A program made the position numbers and the translations under genes. Below the pieces are notes generated by a model. The model searched no databases, had not been told where the DNA came from, and was given only the letters and a program-made list of their open reading frames with translations. From positions 1 to 60,207 of the forward strand of contig CAJXFK010000007.1 of the NCBI GenBank assembly GCA_913052575.1: 60,207 nt of DNA. Reading direction: 5' to 3'. This stretch comes from an uncultured Planctomycetaceae bacterium (GTDB lineage Bacteria; Planctomycetota; Planctomycetia; Pirellulales; UBA1268). Positions 53,301 through 60,207 of this stretch are shown here, piece by piece. Position 1 is the stretch's first letter. Every line of letters begins with the position of its first letter.

Positions 53301-55009
53301 GCAACCTCATGGTAGTTTGGCTCCAGACGCAGATCAGGACCAACCCGTTGGTCGGGACCTGACCAACCATTGATTTCATGGCACCCGTAACAACCATATT
53401 GACGAATCAAGTGATACCCGGCAACAACTTTGGGTGCAGGGGGCTCAGGAAATCTATCACTCGGCTCAAGATCAACCACTTGGTGATGGCACTTCAAGCA
53501 ACTTGATTCCTCAAATCGCTCCGGCAACATCGGGTAAATCCAGTGGTGATTATTGAACCACCCGTACTCATCATGCCAGACATGAGACTGCTTTGGAGTG
53601 TTCGGTGTATGAGAGGACCACTTGAAACTCGTTGCACTACCCTGCCCTTGATGGCAAATCGTGCAACCAAAAGTCTTCATCGAATGAGGGCTTGAATCAC
53701 TCACAAAAAGATCAAGCCGTGGGTGTGTAGCGTAGGGCTGAGGAACACCACGCTGAATATCGAGCCGCAGAGGCGAGCCCCACGACACATTCTCCAGCAA
53801 TGCAGTGACTGCTAACGCACGCACGGAAGTTCGCCCACCACCGACTGCCGTAATAACATCACCACTCTGAAGACCCGCAATTGCTGCTGGAGATTCAGGC
53901 AAAACCACACTAATCGTCGGCGATTCCTCACTAAAGAGCCCTTTCGACGCAAGCTGAAAGCCGAAAACATTTTCCATTTTCTGCAATTCGCTTTCACCTT
54001 CTTCAAATACTGGCGGCTTCTCAGGTGTTGGAATAACAACCTCCATGTTTGCAACTTCCGGATACGCTGGCTCAGACGGCGACCCTGCCGCAGATTTATC
54101 CATACCCTGATGGCACGTGGTGCATCTATCAAAACGAGCAACGTCACGAAAATTATTGTTCAGAGTCAGTTTTGGAAGCCAAATCTGGTCAACCCGCAGT
54201 GGCCCATTAAATGCATCCAGTACCGGCAGTTCAAGCACTGTCTTGCCAAGATTCGGCGCCCGATCGCTCAGTGTCTTTTTCAGCAGTGCCAACGACTGCC
54301 GGTGACTCGCAAGATTTTTCGCTGCAGCGTCTTCTGTTGCAGTGATCTCCCGGAGCGTGCCAGCAAGCTGCTTTCGATGCGTGTTGGCCTCCTGAAAAGC
54401 AAGCGTTGCATCCTTAACTTTTTTCCTCTCTTGATCAGCAAGCAACAACAGTTCTTTCTGCTTTGACGGAGCAGCCTCACCAGAAACTGCCAGCTCATAA
54501 TCCGCCCGCCGTTTATCCAAGTTCGCTTTACACAATTTCAAACTGCCAGCGCTGTTGTCCTCACGAAACTTTGATCTATTCACAATATCTTCAAACCGCT
54601 GCAATAAATCTCCTCGAAGCCGAAACCGCTCATCCGAGTCCGAGACATCCTTCAACCGAGCAACATCTTCTTTCGCGAATGCTGCCGCTTCAGCATCCTC
54701 TTTCACCGTTTCAGCCTGGACAAGAAACTTCGAAACGAGTGATGGCTCCAGGTCAGCCCTTCGCACCTCTGCCAAGGATGACTCAAGCTCCGCTGTCTGG
54801 GCAGCAAACGCCCGAGAATCCTCAGCGTCCACATCCGCTGAGGCTGACCAGGTTTCCAGAGCACGGAATGTTCGTTGGTACTTCTTCCAAGGACGATTAT
54901 GGTCGGCCGTTAACATCACCAATGTTGCGATGAAAAGAACGATAGCTACCACACAAAATGAAATGTGTAGCACCTTCATGTCCCACCAAGTTTGTTCAGT
55001 TGCAGGCAT
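50321..55009 (-). CDS. Octahaem c-type cytochrome with N-terminal helix, coiled coil and PDZ domain
   Basis: The 1562-residue product has an N-terminal membrane helix (residues 11-30, ISFCVVAIVLFIATLVMLTA). A charged coiled-coil region follows to about residue 250. Eight CxxCH sites follow: CTTCH ~296, CTICH ~447, CLKCH ~503, CYGCH ~539, CLACH ~744, CYSCH ~911, CSGCH ~1123, CVKCH ~1381. A PDZ-like domain lies between haems 1 and 2 (about 340-420, VLPESPAAIAGLQSGDVITAV). A His/Asp-rich stretch (about 940-985) could bind metal. It lies directly after cytochrome b genes where c1 is expected, and likely is the cytochrome subunit of the complex. Confidence 0.9.
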   Translation of the reverse strand: MPATEQTWWDMKVLHISFCVVAIVLFIATLVMLTADHNRPWKKYQRTFRALETWSASADVDAEDSRAFAAQTAELESSLAEVRRADLEPSLVSKFLVQAETVKEDAEAAAFAKEDVARLKDVSDSDERFRLRGDLLQRFEDIVNRSKFREDNSAGSLKLCKANLDKRRADYELAVSGEAAPSKQKELLLLADQERKKVKDATLAFQEANTHRKQLAGTLREITATEDAAAKNLASHRQSLALLKKTLSDRAPNLGKTVLELPVLDAFNGPLRVDQIWLPKLTLNNNFRDVARFDRCTTCHQGMDKSAAGSPSEPAYPEVANMEVVIPTPEKPPVFEEGESELQKMENVFGFQLASKGLFSEESPTISVVLPESPAAIAGLQSGDVITAVGGGRTSVRALAVTALLENVSWGSPLRLDIQRGVPQPYATHPRLDLFVSDSSPHSMKTFGCTICHQGQGSATSFKWSSHTPNTPKQSHVWHDEYGWFNNHHWIYPMLPERFEESSCLKCHHQVVDLEPSDRFPEPPAPKVVAGYHLIRQYGCYGCHEINGWSGPDQRVGPDLRLEPNYHEVAQAVAVDPGTQDMSKTFNGWVQDVVSSPDGNNARQRLREAIDADASLGDDAKLSDRTHVLSALLKTPETPGMFPKVGPSLRHVASKVGFDWLYAWLRNPMDFRPSTKMPRFFGLWEHLEGAGLEESERYEPLEIRSMIAYLTSSSQPFTYVAPYDGITASADATRGKKVVEVRGCLACHQHEDFPAAKSNHGPDLSRIGAKVASQPNGVRWLYSWLRNPAAYHPRTIMPNVLLEPVTHGDGSVSDPAADAVAYLLQSTEGWSPQDIPSASMSGDERTALEELAILYLESRFPSQKAEKVLRSGLPEGTIIRGDENVFVGLATAERDEVLLNYVGKKTIGKLACYSCHDIPGFEDAKPAGAALADWGRKDPSRIAFEQVVQFVMNDISHGGHHDDPHKGMMSSHGSSVADHSDADHADTDHGSEEHVSNNVVFEDDDTFATDLAYGVNDEHDHVSPESVDSDTGYFLEKLLAHEREGFLWQKLRRPRSYDYKKVENKSYNERYRMPQFPFDSKEREEVMTFVLGLVAEPPATEFVYHATPREKARLDGLVVAERFNCSGCHALQMDRWDLAYEPETMGEPPVFRDYPFFRGHFTPDQVQDSLDIDTVGRRHTSLVGMPILDPETGNPQLVDEDGIPVERDEEDVIFHRPVMLWKDALIDGEARLVGGPNVFVPEDAIQAGKHYPAKGGDLARLLFPIVIEDEKEINPNVKPSDAWGWLPPPLVGEGRKVQSPWLHKFFLNPHPIRPSAVLRMPKFNLQSSQAAALVDYFSAVDGAEYPYVYDSRLDESSVDIAEQRHPGHLDGAMKIVTNNNYCVKCHLVGDYSPPGSLKALAPQLERVHERLRPDYVHDWIANPKRLLPYTGMPVNIPHDKPVSQDLYVGDSEQQVGALTDLLMHYDEFTKRQFSLEPYLPQAASQPADSQAVEETVPQKADGSEASGEQVKIDSPASNDVTKVGRDKPVRTGAVYVKQANVVLEPPRGSRANGSVPQVQSPL

Positions 55010-55064
55010 CGACTAACTCTTACGGGTCGGGTTTACAAAAACAACTCATACGGAAACAAGAAAC

Positions 55065-56390
55065 TCAAAAATTCAGTGAAAACTCGGGGATGCTGATAAT
55101 GTATTTTAGGTTCAACGTCCAACGCAGGGCCATTTTTAAAGGTAGCGTCAACATCAAGAGCATCAGATTTGACATGACCATGTACCGAATAAAGCCCATT
55201 TTCGCGTAAAAGCGACGGAAAATGGTAACCGCCATAAGAGGCGGCAAGACAACCAGGTACGCACCCATAATGAGTAAACCGGGCGCCTCTCGGAACAGGA
55301 TGTAACCAATTTGCGACAGAACCCCTGCATCCTGGGGTGCCCGTGGCAGTGGTTGATCCATCCACTGAACCCAGAACATTTGGGGAAGATCAACATTATT
55401 GAGCACCTCAACCTTGTACGGCGTCCAATATTCAAACGGACCAAAGAAATTCCAATTCGGACCTCTTAGAAATGTGCCGAGAATAATCAGCGTGATCCAC
55501 AGTTCAAAAAAACCAAACTGCCACACGAGATAGCTAAACTTCCGCTCTTCAATGGAATAATACCCATTCCCTTTTTTGTTGAAATCAAGATAAGGCATCG
55601 CCATCAAGCCAAACACAACCAGACTCGGCAGAACAACTCCTGCATACCAAGGATCGAAATACACCAGCATTTCTTGAAGACCAAGAAAATACCACGGTGC
55701 TTTCGAAGGATTTGGAGTCTTTACGCTGGACGCCGGTTCTTCGAGTGGGGCAGGAAGAAAAATCGCCCACACAAGCAGAAGCGCGGAGACCGCAATCATG
55801 CAAATGAGTTCTGTGTACACAAGATCCGGCCAGACGAGTACTTTTTCATCATTGACTTTCTCCATGACCGGCAGACCCTGCTTAATCCTCTCGTCATTCA
55901 CAACTGCCTGCTTTGTCGCAACCCATGTGAAAAATGCCAAAAGATACACAAGCCCTACGATAGGAACGTTATCCGGTTTCATCACGATCGCAGCGAAATT
56001 TTCATCAGCCATTGAAAGACCGAGCAACAACAAGGAAACATTCAGTACCGTCCAGGCAACCATCGGTTGGACGAAGAATTTCCTGAAGACGTAAAGAACT
56101 ACGAGAATGCCCGTTGTCCCAAGTGTGTATAAAACTGGGCCGGAAAGATTGTTCACAAGCCCGCGAATCGCCTCAGGCAGAATGGGAACCATTGACTTCG
56201 AACCAGACAACGCAAGACTGGCAAAAATCATCATAACGCCTGCAAACACAGACCACACAAACGCCCATGTACCTGCGTCTTTCTTCCGCCACAAAACGAG
56301 AGCGGCAATACCGTTCATGATTGCTATGAAGGCGTAGTATCCACCCAGAAATCCAGCGACGTCGTTAAGGAAAAAACCGTTTGAATGCAT
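55065..56390 (-). CDS. Cytochrome b C-terminal half with extra N-terminal helices
   Basis: In the 441-residue product the PetD-like part starts near residue 190 (PDLVYTELICMIAVSALLLVWA), with the Qo-loop region PNPSKAPWYFLGLQEML. The first 170 residues are four or five extra helices not part of a normal PetD subunit. The Qo motif PEWY is APWY here. A terminal pair of helices follows. With the N-half gene upstream it builds a split cytochrome b. It oxidises quinol at the Qo site. Start ATG 56390. Confidence 0.88.
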   Translation of the reverse strand: MHSNGFFLNDVAGFLGGYYAFIAIMNGIAALVLWRKKDAGTWAFVWSVFAGVMMIFASLALSGSKSMVPILPEAIRGLVNNLSGPVLYTLGTTGILVVLYVFRKFFVQPMVAWTVLNVSLLLLGLSMADENFAAIVMKPDNVPIVGLVYLLAFFTWVATKQAVVNDERIKQGLPVMEKVNDEKVLVWPDLVYTELICMIAVSALLLVWAIFLPAPLEEPASSVKTPNPSKAPWYFLGLQEMLVYFDPWYAGVVLPSLVVFGLMAMPYLDFNKKGNGYYSIEERKFSYLVWQFGFFELWITLIILGTFLRGPNWNFFGPFEYWTPYKVEVLNNVDLPQMFWVQWMDQPLPRAPQDAGVLSQIGYILFREAPGLLIMGAYLVVLPPLMAVTIFRRFYAKMGFIRYMVMSNLMLLMLTLPLKMALRWTLNLKYIISIPEFSLNF

Positions 56391-56465
56391 TGTGAACGAT
56401 TACTTTCGATCGTGACTTTCTTATCTATAAAAACCAATACGCCAAAACAAAAACTTATCACTCAA

Positions 56466-57239
56466 TTACAGCGGACCGCTAATACCGCCATCTTTGCGAA
56501 CCCGCCAAAAGTGAATGGCCAACAAAAGCGTCGTAGCGAGCGGAATAGCAATACAGTGCAGCACGTAAAATCTATTCAGCGTCTCTTCGCCAACAAACCT
56601 CGCTCCTAGCAAACCAAAGCGAGCATCAGATCCGTCCGTGATCATGTCGATGCCGCCAATTGTTAACAACTGTGAACCCGGTCCCTCATACCCAAGGATA
56701 GGCGTTGCACGGGCCATGTTTGAACCAACAGTGATCGCCCAGATAGCCAGTTGATCCCAAGGAAGCAGATACCCGGTAAAGGAAAGCAGCAGGGTAAGCA
56801 GAAGCAGAATGACTCCGATGACCCAATTAAATTCTCGCGGAGGCTTATAACTACCCGTGAGGAAAACTCGGTACATATGAAGCCATGTCGTAATGACCAT
56901 TGCATGCGCACCCCACCTATGCAACTCCCTGAGAATGCCGAGACTCGTAACATCGCGAAGTGCAAGAATGTCGTTATAGGCCCACTCGAGCGTTGGACGA
57001 TAATAGAACATCAAGAGTACGCCGGTTACCGTTTCAACAAGAAACAGGAAGAAAGTCACTCCGCCCATACACCATGTAAACGAAAGCGCGATACCCTGCT
57101 TCTTAATAGAAACCGGGTGAAGGTGCAGGAAAAAATTCGTCAGCATGACAACAATACGATTTCGACGATCCAATGGCATCGGGTGCCGAAAGATACTCTT
57201 CCAAATCTGCGAGTTCCGGATTGTTTCGCCAATAGCCAT
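56466..57239 (-). CDS. Cytochrome b N-terminal half (PetB-like)
   Basis: The 257-residue product has four core helices and the haem-b ligands: first pair region [23 protein letters not shown], then [22 protein letters not shown]. These carry the paired histidines of both haems. The sequence [21 protein letters not shown] is the conserved cd region. It belongs to the b6-like group. Second gene of the complex after Rieske. Confidence 0.93.
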   Translation of the reverse strand: MAIGETIRNSQIWKSIFRHPMPLDRRNRIVVMLTNFFLHLHPVSIKKQGIALSFTWCMGGVTFFLFLVETVTGVLLMFYYRPTLEWAYNDILALRDVTSLGILRELHRWGAHAMVITTWLHMYRVFLTGSYKPPREFNWVIGVILLLLTLLLSFTGYLLPWDQLAIWAITVGSNMARATPILGYEGPGSQLLTIGGIDMITDGSDARFGLLGARFVGEETLNRFYVLHCIAIPLATTLLLAIHFWRVRKDGGISGPL

Positions 57240-57297
57240 TGCTTTGAGCCCAGTTAAAAAAGATTAAACAGATCGTGCGACTGCGTTGTGTTGTGCC

Positions 57298-58362
57298 TCA
57301 GGCGGTAACGTATGATGCCGGATCATTCCACTGACCGAGTTCTTCTTGGAATGATTTACTTTTGTCAATTTCGAGTTGTCCATCGTCGGCGATGCTTATC
57401 GCATATCGCTCAAGCGGCCGAGGAGCAGGTCCCTCAAAATTTATTCCATCCTTATAAAACCCACTCCCGTGGCAGGGACACTTGAACTTTTGTTCGGCCT
57501 CAAGCCAATTAGGAGTGCAGCCTAGGTGTGTACAAACAGTTTTGAGAGCGTATATCTGCTGGATGCCCTCGAAGTCAGCATTCACGACCCAGACACCATA
57601 TTGAGCGACGAATTTGGTTTCAACGACTCCAGAAGGAAAACCTTCTTTGCTACCAACCTTGAACCGACTCGGTGGTTCTGCCAGTACGTTTGGAAAGAAG
57701 AATCTTGCAAGTCCAAGGCTGAACAGGCCTCCCGTAGCTGAGAGTGCTGTAAACCCGACTGCCATAAACGAACCCACTGTGTAAGAAAGAAACCCTCGCC
57801 TGTCATCGGCAACAGCCGCCTTACTGGATTTCTCTTGTTTTTCGCGGATAGGCCGAGGCGGAACTGGCCGAGACGGCGCTTTAGTAACTTTTTTTGCTAC
57901 GGGCTTTGCAGTTGGCTTTGTCAGGGCTGGTGCTTCCGCCTTGCTCACTGGACCAGGCTTTGCTCCCGACCTTGCAGCAGCCAAAATACTCGCCGTATCT
58001 CGCTGAACGTTTTTTTTGGCACCGTCTACCGCTACAGGCTTCGCAGTCGCCGTCTTCTTTGCAGACGGCTGCTTGGCTGCTGGCTTCGGTGTCGCCTTCG
58101 GTTCTGAAGCAGGATTACCTTTGCCAGCCCTCGCCATAGCCAGCATTTCCTGGACGCTCGGTCGACCGGATGAAGCTGGCTTCGATGCTGCAGGCTTTGT
58201 CGCCGACGCAGGGGGCTCAGAGGCCGGCAATTCGTTAACACCGGCATCAGGTGCTTCAGTTTTGGATTCTGTTGCTGGTTTTTCAGACTCTGCGACAGAC
58301 TGCTTGTCAGCTCTCGCCGCAGCTAATATGTCCGCCACTGACATCTTTTTCTTTTCAGCCAT
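57298..58362 (-). CDS. Rieske iron-sulfur protein with repeated N-terminal tail
   Basis: The 354-residue product starts at the ATG at 58362, with AAGG upstream. The Rieske domain has CTHLGC (~275) and CPCHGSGF (~294), the two [2Fe-2S] boxes. It follows a membrane helix near 187-220. The first 185 residues are Ala/Lys/Pro-rich and hold three copies of a helix motif: SVADILAAARADK (8-20), SVQEMLAMARAGK (69-81) and DTASILAAARSGAK (122-135). Rieske proteins normally have a short N-tail. An upstream in-frame start (58410) would add a cysteine-rich segment and is less likely. Confidence 0.93.
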   Translation of the reverse strand: MAEKKKMSVADILAAARADKQSVAESEKPATESKTEAPDAGVNELPASEPPASATKPAASKPASSGRPSVQEMLAMARAGKGNPASEPKATPKPAAKQPSAKKTATAKPVAVDGAKKNVQRDTASILAAARSGAKPGPVSKAEAPALTKPTAKPVAKKVTKAPSRPVPPRPIREKQEKSSKAAVADDRRGFLSYTVGSFMAVGFTALSATGGLFSLGLARFFFPNVLAEPPSRFKVGSKEGFPSGVVETKFVAQYGVWVVNADFEGIQQIYALKTVCTHLGCTPNWLEAEQKFKCPCHGSGFYKDGINFEGPAPRPLERYAISIADDGQLEIDKSKSFQEELGQWNDPASYVTA

Positions 58363-58796
58363 CAAGCACCTTCGCCCAACTGCAATGCAACACCCTAAAA
58401 ACAGCGGCACAACACGGAGTATTTAAGAACTCAATGAACGTTTCCAACAAAACTCTCCTCTGCAAGGTTTTGCCAGACCCAGTTATTCCGTATAAAAATC
58501 CATTTTTACGGGCATTGGGCCACTTCGTGATTTTTTTCACGAACTCTACTTAACTTTATCTATCACAGCGTAGGTGTCAACGTCGAATGGAGGAGGATTC
58601 CTTTCTCCGAACCCTTCTTTTGGGCTGTTTTCAAAGCATTTTATAAAACCTTATCAAATCCCTAGATACTTTTTCGGAAACCTAGATACTTTTTCGGAAA
58701 TTAGTTCAGAATTGACGAACACCATCACGGTCTCACAATAACACGGGCCTTTGATTTCCTCACCAAAGACAGACAACAAAGACAGACAACTTTTTC
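58363..58796. repeat. Rieske/purD divergent region with two tandem duplications
   Basis: 434 bases without a gene. A perfect 20-base duplication cctagatactttttcggaaa lies at 58661-58680 and 58681-58700. A second perfect 13-base duplication aaagacagacaac lies at 58765-58777 and 58778-58790, just before the purD ATG. Promoters for purD and the respiratory run should lie here. purD has no clear ribosome site in this stretch. Confidence 0.75.
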
Positions 58797-60152
58797 ATGC
58801 AAAGATCAAAAAACGTACTTATCGTAGGTAGCGGGGGACGAGAACATGCCCTTGCTTGGAAACTAACGCGTGACGGCGCCCGGGTTTTTACCGCGCCGGG
58901 AAATGCAGGCACGGCACAGGAGGCAACAAATCTGCCAATTAGCCCATCAGATAGTGATGCCGTCTTGCAAGCGGTCAAGCAACACGAGATCGACCTTGTT
59001 GTCGTTGGGCCCGAGGCGCCACTCGTTGACGGACTCATTGACAAACTCACCGAGGCAGGCATCCGCGCCTTTGGCCCAAGCGGCCAAGCGGCCCAGCTTG
59101 AGGGCAGTAAAATTTTCTGCAAAGAACTGCTTCACACCAATGACATACCAACGGCAACATACCGACAATTTAATTCCCTCGATAAAGCTCGGAGTTTTCT
59201 TGAATCCCGTGAAGATGAACCCGTTGTTGTGAAAGCCGACGGGCTCGCGGCAGGAAAGGGTGTTTTTGTTTGCAGTAACCGTGAGGAAGCTCTTGATGCG
59301 ATTGGCCAGTTGCAGCGTGATCCACAGTTTCGTGATGCCGCATCCGGAGTCCTCATCGAAGAACGTCTCGATGGCGTTGAAGTGAGCGTCATTGCCATAA
59401 CAGACGGTCGAACCATTGTGACGCTACCACCCCTCCAAGACCATAAAGCTGCACTCGATGGTGATCGTGGACCAAACACTGGTGGCATGGGTGCTTTCTG
59501 CCCTGCTCCCTTTGTCACGCAATCACTCATGACCGAAATCGAAGAGCAGATACTTGTCCCAACTGTTCACGGTATGCGTCGACGGCGAACACCATTTCAT
59601 GGGATTCTCTATGCTGGCCTCATGCTCACTTCACAAGGCCCAAAGGTTCTTGAATTCAACGTTCGTTTTGGTGACCCAGAGTGCCAAGCTCTCTGTATCC
59701 GGCTGGAATCGAGCCTCCTCGAACTTCTTGACGCTGCAGTTGATCGGCGACTCAATGAAGTACCTCCACCGACTTGGAAATCTGGTGCAAGTGTCACTGT
59801 CGTCATGGCTTCAGAGGGATATCCCGGAACCGTAGAAAAAGGACATGCGATCCGGGGTCTTGAAGAAGCTCGTCAACTTAACAATGTTGTTGTATTTCAT
59901 GCCGCAACAACGACAGACGCTGATAATCCAGAAACAATTCTTGCAGCCGGTGGCCGAGTATTGGGGGTTACAGCTCATGCAGAATCTCTGGCACGTGCCA
60001 AACTAAAAGCGTATGAAGGCGTCAAAGAAATTCGCTGGCGAGGTGCGTGGTGCCGAAAAGACATCGCTGACAAAGGTTTACGACACGAACACGAACAAGT
60101 TGCCGCGGAATCAGCAGAATCAAGTCCGTCGCTTCCTGAAGGCACAGCATGA
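58797..60152 (+). CDS. purD: Phosphoribosylamine-glycine ligase
   Basis: The 451-residue product has the PurD N-terminus NVLIVGSGGREHALAWKL, the ATP-grasp core (VVVKADGLAAGKGVFVC), DHKAALDGDRGPNTGGMGAF, and the metal region KVLEFNVRFGDPECQ. PurD adds glycine to phosphoribosylamine in purine synthesis. The C-terminus extends about 20 residues past the usual end. The stop overlaps the next ATG in ATGA. Confidence 0.96.
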   Translation: MQRSKNVLIVGSGGREHALAWKLTRDGARVFTAPGNAGTAQEATNLPISPSDSDAVLQAVKQHEIDLVVVGPEAPLVDGLIDKLTEAGIRAFGPSGQAAQLEGSKIFCKELLHTNDIPTATYRQFNSLDKARSFLESREDEPVVVKADGLAAGKGVFVCSNREEALDAIGQLQRDPQFRDAASGVLIEERLDGVEVSVIAITDGRTIVTLPPLQDHKAALDGDRGPNTGGMGAFCPAPFVTQSLMTEIEEQILVPTVHGMRRRRTPFHGILYAGLMLTSQGPKVLEFNVRFGDPECQALCIRLESSLLELLDAAVDRRLNEVPPPTWKSGASVTVVMASEGYPGTVEKGHAIRGLEEARQLNNVVVFHAATTTDADNPETILAAGGRVLGVTAHAESLARAKLKAYEGVKEIRWRGAWCRKDIADKGLRHEHEQVAAESAESSPSLPEGTA

Positions 60153-60207
60153 GACTAGGTGTTGCAATTGTTGGCCTTGGTGATCGCTGGGAAGCGCAAT
60201 ATCTTCC
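60149..60207 (+). CDS. Oxidoreductase of Gfo/Idh/MocA type, first codons only
   Basis: Starts at the ATG at 60149, overlapping the purD stop. The 19 visible residues MRLGVAIVGLGDRWEAQYL contain a GxGxxW-like nucleotide-binding start typical of Gfo/Idh/MocA NAD(P) oxidoreductases. Too short for a firm family call. Confidence 0.5.
   Translation, partial: MRLGVAIVGLGDRWEAQYL

Overview
The window looks like chromosome of a planctomycete of the Pirellula/Rhodopirellula type with moderate G+C. This is inferred from gene content, not from a marker gene: a Ser/Gly-rich secreted protein with two copies of the planctomycete TIGR03000 domain, several secreted or lipoprotein genes without general relatives, a Rieske/cytochrome b/multihaem cytochrome cluster joined to a caa3/aa3-type oxidase cluster, and dispersed flagellar export genes. 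No rRNA, recognisable tRNA, CRISPR array, transposase or phage gene was seen. The gene set is core and lineage-specific rather than a mobile island.

Layout. 1-5.7 kb: 5' part of leuA (minus), then a plus-strand run of a MazG-like pyrophosphohydrolase, a large membrane protein, an ABC ATPase and an exported isoaspartyl methyltransferase-like protein. 5.9-12.6 kb: the TIGR03000 protein with a good terminator, then a compact run of a membrane pair (orf202/HTTM), asd, truA, a Ser/Thr kinase and accA. 12.7-15.9 kb: cvpA (minus), a gene-free stretch with a strong candidate structured RNA, a YdjM-like membrane protein and a ZIP transporter. 15.9-21 kb: two minus-strand envelope genes and a plus-strand trio of exported proteins sharing a domain. 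21-29.8 kb: TlpA-like thioredoxin, aminotransferase, clpX, a secreted beta-sandwich protein, holA and purB.

29.8-36 kb (minus): a flagellar type III export operon in the order alpha/beta-hydrolase-like, HATPase, fliF, fliO, fliP, fliQ, fliR, flhB. FlhB stops before its autocleaving cytoplasmic domain and the leading hydrolase has lost its nucleophile. 36.2-37.1 kb: malate dehydrogenase. 37.4-39.0 kb: a two-gene unit of unknown function (a CPTC-motif membrane protein and a duplicated-domain protein).

39.6-58.4 kb (minus): fifteen consecutive respiratory genes. In transcription order: Rieske, cytochrome b N-half, cytochrome b C-half, a 1562-residue octahaem cytochrome with a PDZ domain, two cupredoxin-like proteins, a dihaem cytochrome c lipoprotein, coxII, coxI, ctaA, ctaB, coxIII, coxIV, SCO1 and a DUF420 assembly protein. 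This can encode a quinol-to-oxygen chain without a separate cytochrome c1 gene. The right edge holds purD and the first codons of a Gfo/Idh/MocA-type oxidoreductase.

The most unusual points are the octahaem/PDZ subunit in the bc-type complex, a tripartite repeat in the Rieske N-terminal tail, the truncated FlhB with its two extra operon partners, the structured-RNA candidate beside cvpA, and many two-copy short tandem duplications between genes.
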